Of a stretch of 64,000 nucleotides of DNA, positions 60,238 to 64,000 are shown one piece after another. Both the position numbers and the translations under genes were made by a program. The notes below the pieces were generated by a model. It did not search any database. It was not told the origin of the DNA and was given only the letters and a program-made list of their open reading frames with translations. Origin of the DNA: Candidatus Roizmanbacteria bacterium GW2011_GWC1_37_12 (GTDB lineage: Bacteria > Patescibacteriota > Microgenomatia > UBA1406 > GWC2-37-13); contig LBST01000002.1 in the NCBI GenBank assembly GCA_000991135.1, positions 1 through 64,000 of the forward strand. The letters are read 5' to 3'. Positions within the stretch are counted from its first letter, which is position 1, and every line of letters starts with the position of its first letter.

Positions 60238-61379
60238 TAACTTATTTGCTTATTCCAAAGTTTTTCATCAAGTCTTATTCTTTCCAAAACATTGGAAATT
60301 CTAAAGCCGGCTTTTCCGTCACCCCAGGGATTTTTTATTTTTTTTATTTTCTCTAAAAATACTTTATTTGACTGACATTTTTCTATTACCTTTATTATTT
60401 CTTTTCTTTTAAAATCAACATCAATAACATTTTCCGCCTTTATTCTTCCTTCCTGTCTTTTGCCCAAATTAACAACTGGTTTATGAAATGATGCTGACTC
60501 AATTACTCCGGCGCTGCTGTTTGTCACCCAAACCAAAGCATGTCTTTCCAGTGAGATAAAAGTTTCTCTATCGACGTTGGGAAAAATTCTAAAAAAAGGG
60601 TTCTTTTTTTCTTTGTCAATAGTTTTTATTATTTCTTTACTTCCTGGATCGGCGTTTGGGTATATGAAAACGACTGGAGTCTTAAAGTATTTAACAGCAG
60701 CTACGGTTTCTTTTATCTGATCACTAACATTTTTTATTTCCTCAAAAACTGGATGCTGCCAAACAAGAAGATATTTATCCGAATTATTCAACCTAAGAAA
60801 TTTCATTAATCTATCTCTGTCCATAGTTTTTTCACTCAAAATGTTATCCAGCCCAGGAGCACCTACATTAAAGATCCTCCAATCTTCCTCTCCCATTCTT
60901 TTTACTCGGTCGGCCGCATCGTCAGTAGCAACAAAATGAAGATGAGATAGTTTTGTTATTGCGTGCCGCGCTACTTCATCGATATGGCGAGTCTTGTCTC
61001 CGCCGTGTATATGGGCAATAGGTATTTTAAAATAAAGAGCAACCATTGCTGTTGCAAGCATTTCTATTCTGTCGCCTAAAACAATGACAATATCAGGTTT
61101 GTTTTTCAAAAAAACTTTGACCAGATTTTCTGTAAAATCCTTCAAAAACAGATTCATGCTGTTTGACCCGCTCTTGTCAAAACTGGCTGATATTGTTTTT
61201 GCGAAAGGGTATTGCTTTTTTATGAGATTTTCGCTTTTTCCATGCTTTTCCATGAGGTGAAGACCGGTATAATATAGTTGAAGATCAAGAAATTTACTTT
61301 TGATAATATGGTCAAGTACAGATGTCATTAAACCAAAATCCATTCGGCCGCCTGATATATAAGCGATCTTCTTTTTCAT
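60234..61379 (-). CDS. UDP-sugar 2-epimerase, hydrolysing (NeuC/LegG type)
   Basis: Epimerises C2 and releases the nucleotide to give the mannosamine-type precursor of a nonulosonic acid. KIAYISGGRMDFGLM, VLGDRIEMLATAMVAL, IPIAHIHGGDKTRHIDEVARHAITKLSHLHF and TNSSAGVIESASFHKPVVNLG are characteristic of NeuC/LegG. Length 381 aa fits. Its presence, in place of PseG, points to a legionaminic- or sialic-type product. It lies 4 nt after neuB. Confidence 0.93.
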   Translation of the reverse strand: MKKKIAYISGGRMDFGLMTSVLDHIIKSKFLDLQLYYTGLHLMEKHGKSENLIKKQYPFAKTISASFDKSGSNSMNLFLKDFTENLVKVFLKNKPDIVIVLGDRIEMLATAMVALYFKIPIAHIHGGDKTRHIDEVARHAITKLSHLHFVATDDAADRVKRMGEEDWRIFNVGAPGLDNILSEKTMDRDRLMKFLRLNNSDKYLLVWQHPVFEEIKNVSDQIKETVAAVKYFKTPVVFIYPNADPGSKEIIKTIDKEKKNPFFRIFPNVDRETFISLERHALVWVTNSSAGVIESASFHKPVVNLGKRQEGRIKAENVIDVDFKRKEIIKVIEKCQSNKVFLEKIKKIKNPWGDGKAGFRISNVLERIRLDEKLWNKQISY

Positions 61380-61383
61380 AAAT

Positions 61384-62442
61384 TTATTTAAAGTCAGAAT
61401 TAGATATTTGTTGATCCAATTTGACGGATTTTTTCAATACTTTTCCTACGTAATTTTTGAAGTATAAAGTGGGTATTCCATTACCAGGTCTTTTTCCCTC
61501 AATATCTTCAAATGTAATTTTTTTGCCTTTTTTAAAATCTCGGCTATAGACTAGACTCCGTCTTACCATTTTTATATACTGTTTTTCGCTTTTCCTTGGT
61601 CTTTTTATCGGATTACCCATTATTAAAGCTGATTTCCTGATTGCATCAATTCTTGATTTTGCTTCTATCGGATCAGCCGAGGCAACTTGATCCGGTCCAG
61701 GCATTTTCTTATCCAAAGTAATATGAAATTCATATACTGCCATTCCTAGTGCTGAAGCCATGGTTGCCACTTGGTTGCCTTCACTATGATCAGAATAACC
61801 AACCGGTACGTCAAGTTTTTTCATCAAAGTGACCATAGCATTTAAGTCAACCTCGTCCGGTTTACAGGGGTAATTGGTCGTACAGTGCAACACAACAATC
61901 TTATTGTTTCCGTAGGATTTAATAAATTTAACAGCATCAACTACTTCTTTTAAGGTCGCCATTCCTGTAGACAGGATTATCGGCTTTTTTAGTCTTGCCA
62001 ACTTATCGAAAAGAACATAGTTAGTCAAATTTCCAGAATCTATCTTATACAACTCCACCCCTAATGACTCTAGTAAATCTACGCTTTTCTTTCCTCCATG
62101 AGGAGTCGAAAAAAAAATGATTCCTTTTTCTTTACATCTTTTAATAATTGGTCTATAAAATTCTTCTGGAAGCTCCAATTTCTTTAGCATTGCTCTTTGA
62201 CTTTCGGATTTACCCAGGTTCTTTTTCTGATACTCAGCCATTTCTGCCTTTTCAGTTGCTAACTCCTCGGCTCTAAAAGTCTGAAATTTAACAGCGTCGG
62301 CGCCGATTTCGGCCGCCATATCAACTAGTCTTAAAGCAAGATCTAAACGCCCGTTGTGGTTGACTCCGGCTTCAGCAATTACAAAAACTCTACCTCCTTC
62401 TTTGATTAGATGGTTTTTTATCCTAAAGGTTTTTTTTATCAT
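61384..62442 (-). CDS. neuB: N-acylneuraminate/legionaminate synthase (NeuB/LegI type)
   Basis: Condenses the six-carbon precursor with phosphoenolpyruvate to form a nine-carbon nonulosonic acid. The TIM barrel shows VIAEAGVNHNGRLDLALRLVD, AVKFQTFRAEELAT, STPHGGKKSVDLL, KIDSGNL, CTTNYPC and GYSDHSEG, followed by a C-terminal antifreeze-like (SAF) domain (RPGNGIPTLYFKNYVGKVLKK). Length 352 aa is normal. A CMP-nonulosonate synthetase is not in the window and is probably upstream beyond its edge. Confidence 0.95.
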   Translation of the reverse strand: MIKKTFRIKNHLIKEGGRVFVIAEAGVNHNGRLDLALRLVDMAAEIGADAVKFQTFRAEELATEKAEMAEYQKKNLGKSESQRAMLKKLELPEEFYRPIIKRCKEKGIIFFSTPHGGKKSVDLLESLGVELYKIDSGNLTNYVLFDKLARLKKPIILSTGMATLKEVVDAVKFIKSYGNNKIVVLHCTTNYPCKPDEVDLNAMVTLMKKLDVPVGYSDHSEGNQVATMASALGMAVYEFHITLDKKMPGPDQVASADPIEAKSRIDAIRKSALIMGNPIKRPRKSEKQYIKMVRRSLVYSRDFKKGKKITFEDIEGKRPGNGIPTLYFKNYVGKVLKKSVKLDQQISNSDFK

Positions 62443-62461
62443 AATTGTGATTAATTAATTA

Positions 62462-63346
62462 TTAACTTTTAGTCTTGCTCCTTTCTAAAAATTCGTCTTT
62501 TATAACTGCTTTTTTATCAAGTTCACTTAATCTAGTTTTAAAATACTCATAAAATTTTCTGATCGAATCTTCATAAGAAGTAATTTTGAGGGAGGGGATT
62601 GTTTCCATCAGCTTTTGATTGCTGCCCGTATATTGATAATTTAATTCTCTATTGATTACCGTTACTTTTGACGGTTTTTTGGATATTTTGTTTATTAATT
62701 TAATAATTTGAGTTAGTCTGATTGACTCGGTCGATGAGATATTGAAATCACCGGACACTTTTTGATTTTTCAGGAAAAACTTCATGATTGGAATTAAATC
62801 CTTAATATATAGATAATCAAATATCACGTCCTGTTTAATTTTTATCGGCAGACCCAAAAGATTTTTTGCGATAGAATTGGCAATAAATTTGAATCGGTAA
62901 TCTTCGCCTGGCCCGAAGATGCCGAAAGGAAGCAGGGTAGTGATTTTTTTATTTCCTTTTGATAATTGGCTGCAAATCAATTTACCCAAACCGTAATTAT
63001 CTTGGGGGATAAACTTTCCCAGTTCGTTCTCTTTTACCTTTTTTAAATCCCGGGTTTTTGCATATTCTGCTCCCGAGCCGAAGTTGATAAATTTATCCAG
63101 CAGATCAAGATTATTATAAATCGATATAAACATCCGCAAAATATTTTCAAGAACTTGGTCGCCTCCTTTGACAGCAGTGTGAATAATAACTTTAATTTTA
63201 TTTTTCTTGATGTAATTTCTAAGGGCTACAGAATCCCTAATATCCAATTCACTATGACGAGGAGTAAAAATTTTATAGTCGTTTTTCAGTCCTTCAATCA
63301 AATTGCTTCCGATAAATCCGGTGCCGCCGGTTATTAAAATATTCAT
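62462..63346 (-). CDS. NAD-dependent epimerase/dehydratase (SDR)
   Basis: Extended SDR: ITGGTGFIGSNLI, FGSGAEYAK and YGLGK as the YxxxK site, then LLPFGIFGPGEDYRFKFI and DYLYIKDL. The overall look is that of GDP-fucose-synthase/epimerase-reductase-like enzymes, but the substrate cannot be told. It lies between the TPP enzyme and neuB, 19 nt from each coding end, so it may reduce the ketosugar made by the TPP enzyme, as the RfbJ-like gene may do for the other TPP enzyme. Confidence 0.82.
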   Translation of the reverse strand: MNILITGGTGFIGSNLIEGLKNDYKIFTPRHSELDIRDSVALRNYIKKNKIKVIIHTAVKGGDQVLENILRMFISIYNNLDLLDKFINFGSGAEYAKTRDLKKVKENELGKFIPQDNYGLGKLICSQLSKGNKKITTLLPFGIFGPGEDYRFKFIANSIAKNLLGLPIKIKQDVIFDYLYIKDLIPIMKFFLKNQKVSGDFNISSTESIRLTQIIKLINKISKKPSKVTVINRELNYQYTGSNQKLMETIPSLKITSYEDSIRKFYEYFKTRLSELDKKAVIKDEFLERSKTKS

Positions 63347-63347
63347 A

Positions 63348-64000
63348 TTATTTAAAAAAAGTCATGTTTTTTTTTAATTCTTCTCTAGATAATAATGGCC
63401 AGAGATCTTCAAGCGGTCGCGATTTTAACTGACCATCTTTATTACGATAGGTGACGGATTTTGGAATTCTTGGTTGATCAAAGGCAATATTGACTTCATA
63501 CAGTGTCGGTCCTTTAAATTCCAACGCTTCTGAAATTTTCTTTTTTAGTTCTTCATTGTTTTTTATATATCCGTATTTCAGATTGTATCCTTCTGAAATT
63601 TTTTTAAAATTTGGGTTTTGGACTCCTGATGTTTCATCGGCGCCGACCAATCTTCCCTCAAAAAGATTGTTCTGCGTATCTCTTATGGATTTATATCCTT
63701 TATTGCTAAAAACAAAGATCTTAATAGGTAATCGATAGTAATCTATCGTATTTAACTCTTGGATATTAAATTGAATACTTCCGTCACCGGTCACGCAAAC
63801 TGTTCTTGATTTTTTATTTCCGACACAGGCACCGATTGTCAAAGGTAGACACCAACCCATACCGCCGAAGTGTTTGTTGGCAAATGCGCGTTGGCCTTTT
63901 TTTATTTTAAATGCCTGATAAAAAGCAACGACATCCTGGCCGATTCCAGTTGTTAAAACATCAGTTGGATTCGTTATGTCTGATAAAACATCCATGAATA
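63348..64000 (-). CDS. TPP-dependent acetolactate-synthase-like enzyme (C-terminal part, cut by window edge)
   Basis: Only the C-terminal third is inside the window; the frame stays open to the edge, so the start codon in the track is internal. GDGSIQFNIQEL to SNKGYKSI is the TPP-binding motif, and the end RPLEDLWPLLSREEL matches the LPIDDMYPFLPEEE end of the 51703 protein. It is therefore a second member of the same unusual surface-glycan subgroup, 1 nt from the SDR gene. A YerE-like branch-forming role is possible. Confidence 0.8.
   Translation of the reverse strand, partial: FMDVLSDITNPTDVLTTGIGQDVVAFYQAFKIKKGQRAFANKHFGGMGWCLPLTIGACVGNKKSRTVCVTGDGSIQFNIQELNTIDYYRLPIKIFVFSNKGYKSIRDTQNNLFEGRLVGADETSGVQNPNFKKISEGYNLKYGYIKNNEELKKKISEALEFKGPTLYEVNIAFDQPRIPKSVTYRNKDGQLKSRPLEDLWPLLSREELKKNMTFFK

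Overview
The window reads as a compact, AT-rich bacterial chromosome segment, most likely from a Candidate Phyla Radiation (Patescibacteria) lineage and probably Microgenomates-like. The grounds are short genes with ATGA overlaps, a very small intergenic fraction, a two-subunit transketolase, rpsF-ssb-rpsR with no rplI behind it, and a mix of core information-processing genes with a very large surface-glycan locus. The lineage call is inference. UGA is used as an ordinary stop by many genes, so this is not a UGA-recoding lineage.

Region 1 (1-31.5 kb) is mostly housekeeping. It holds a transposase remnant, recR and RNase J, a MIP18-family protein, tRNA-Pro(CGG), a TrpR/YerC-type regulator with a perfect palindromic operator, cysS, a GT39-like membrane glycosyltransferase, rpsF-ssb-rpsR, two proteases (CtpA and HtrA), hisS, an N-terminally shortened RF1, rpmE, rplJ-rplL, gyrB, ppa, gyrA, folD-miaA, lepA and an NRAMP-like transporter. 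Upstream of hisS is a well-formed translation-coupled attenuator: an 18-codon leader peptide with tandem His codons, three mutually exclusive hairpins, and a terminator. Many genes have a TATAAT-like -10 box only 6-13 nt before the ATG, which suggests leaderless or near-leaderless mRNAs.

Region 2 (27.4-64 kb) is one large surface-polysaccharide locus. It contains an ABC exporter (Wzm/Wzt type), many GT2/GT4 glycosyltransferases, and a transketolase pair. A 10.4-kb operon holds five very large polytopic membrane proteins that fall into two families, three of them sharing the same C-terminal beta-rich module. There is also an acyltransferase, and a gene set for deoxysugars: RfbH-type 3-dehydratase, RfbJ-like reductase, aminotransferase and YerE-like TPP enzyme. 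A long minus-strand operon appears to make an N-formylated nonulosonic acid (4,6-dehydratase, aminotransferase, formyltransferase, NeuC, NeuB). That operon ends with lysC-hom-asd, a stand-alone route from aspartate to homoserine.

A recurring theme is repetitive DNA embedded in frame inside conserved genes. GC-rich palindromes interrupt miaA, the MIP18 gene and the GT39 gene. AT-rich microsatellite-like tracts interrupt recR, lepA, both transketolase subunits, GT39 and a GT2. Dispersed intergenic repeats also occur as recognisable pairs: a REP-like hairpin with compensatory changes, an AACAGTTAA-flanked MITE-like element, and a GACTATACGCTACAAA element.
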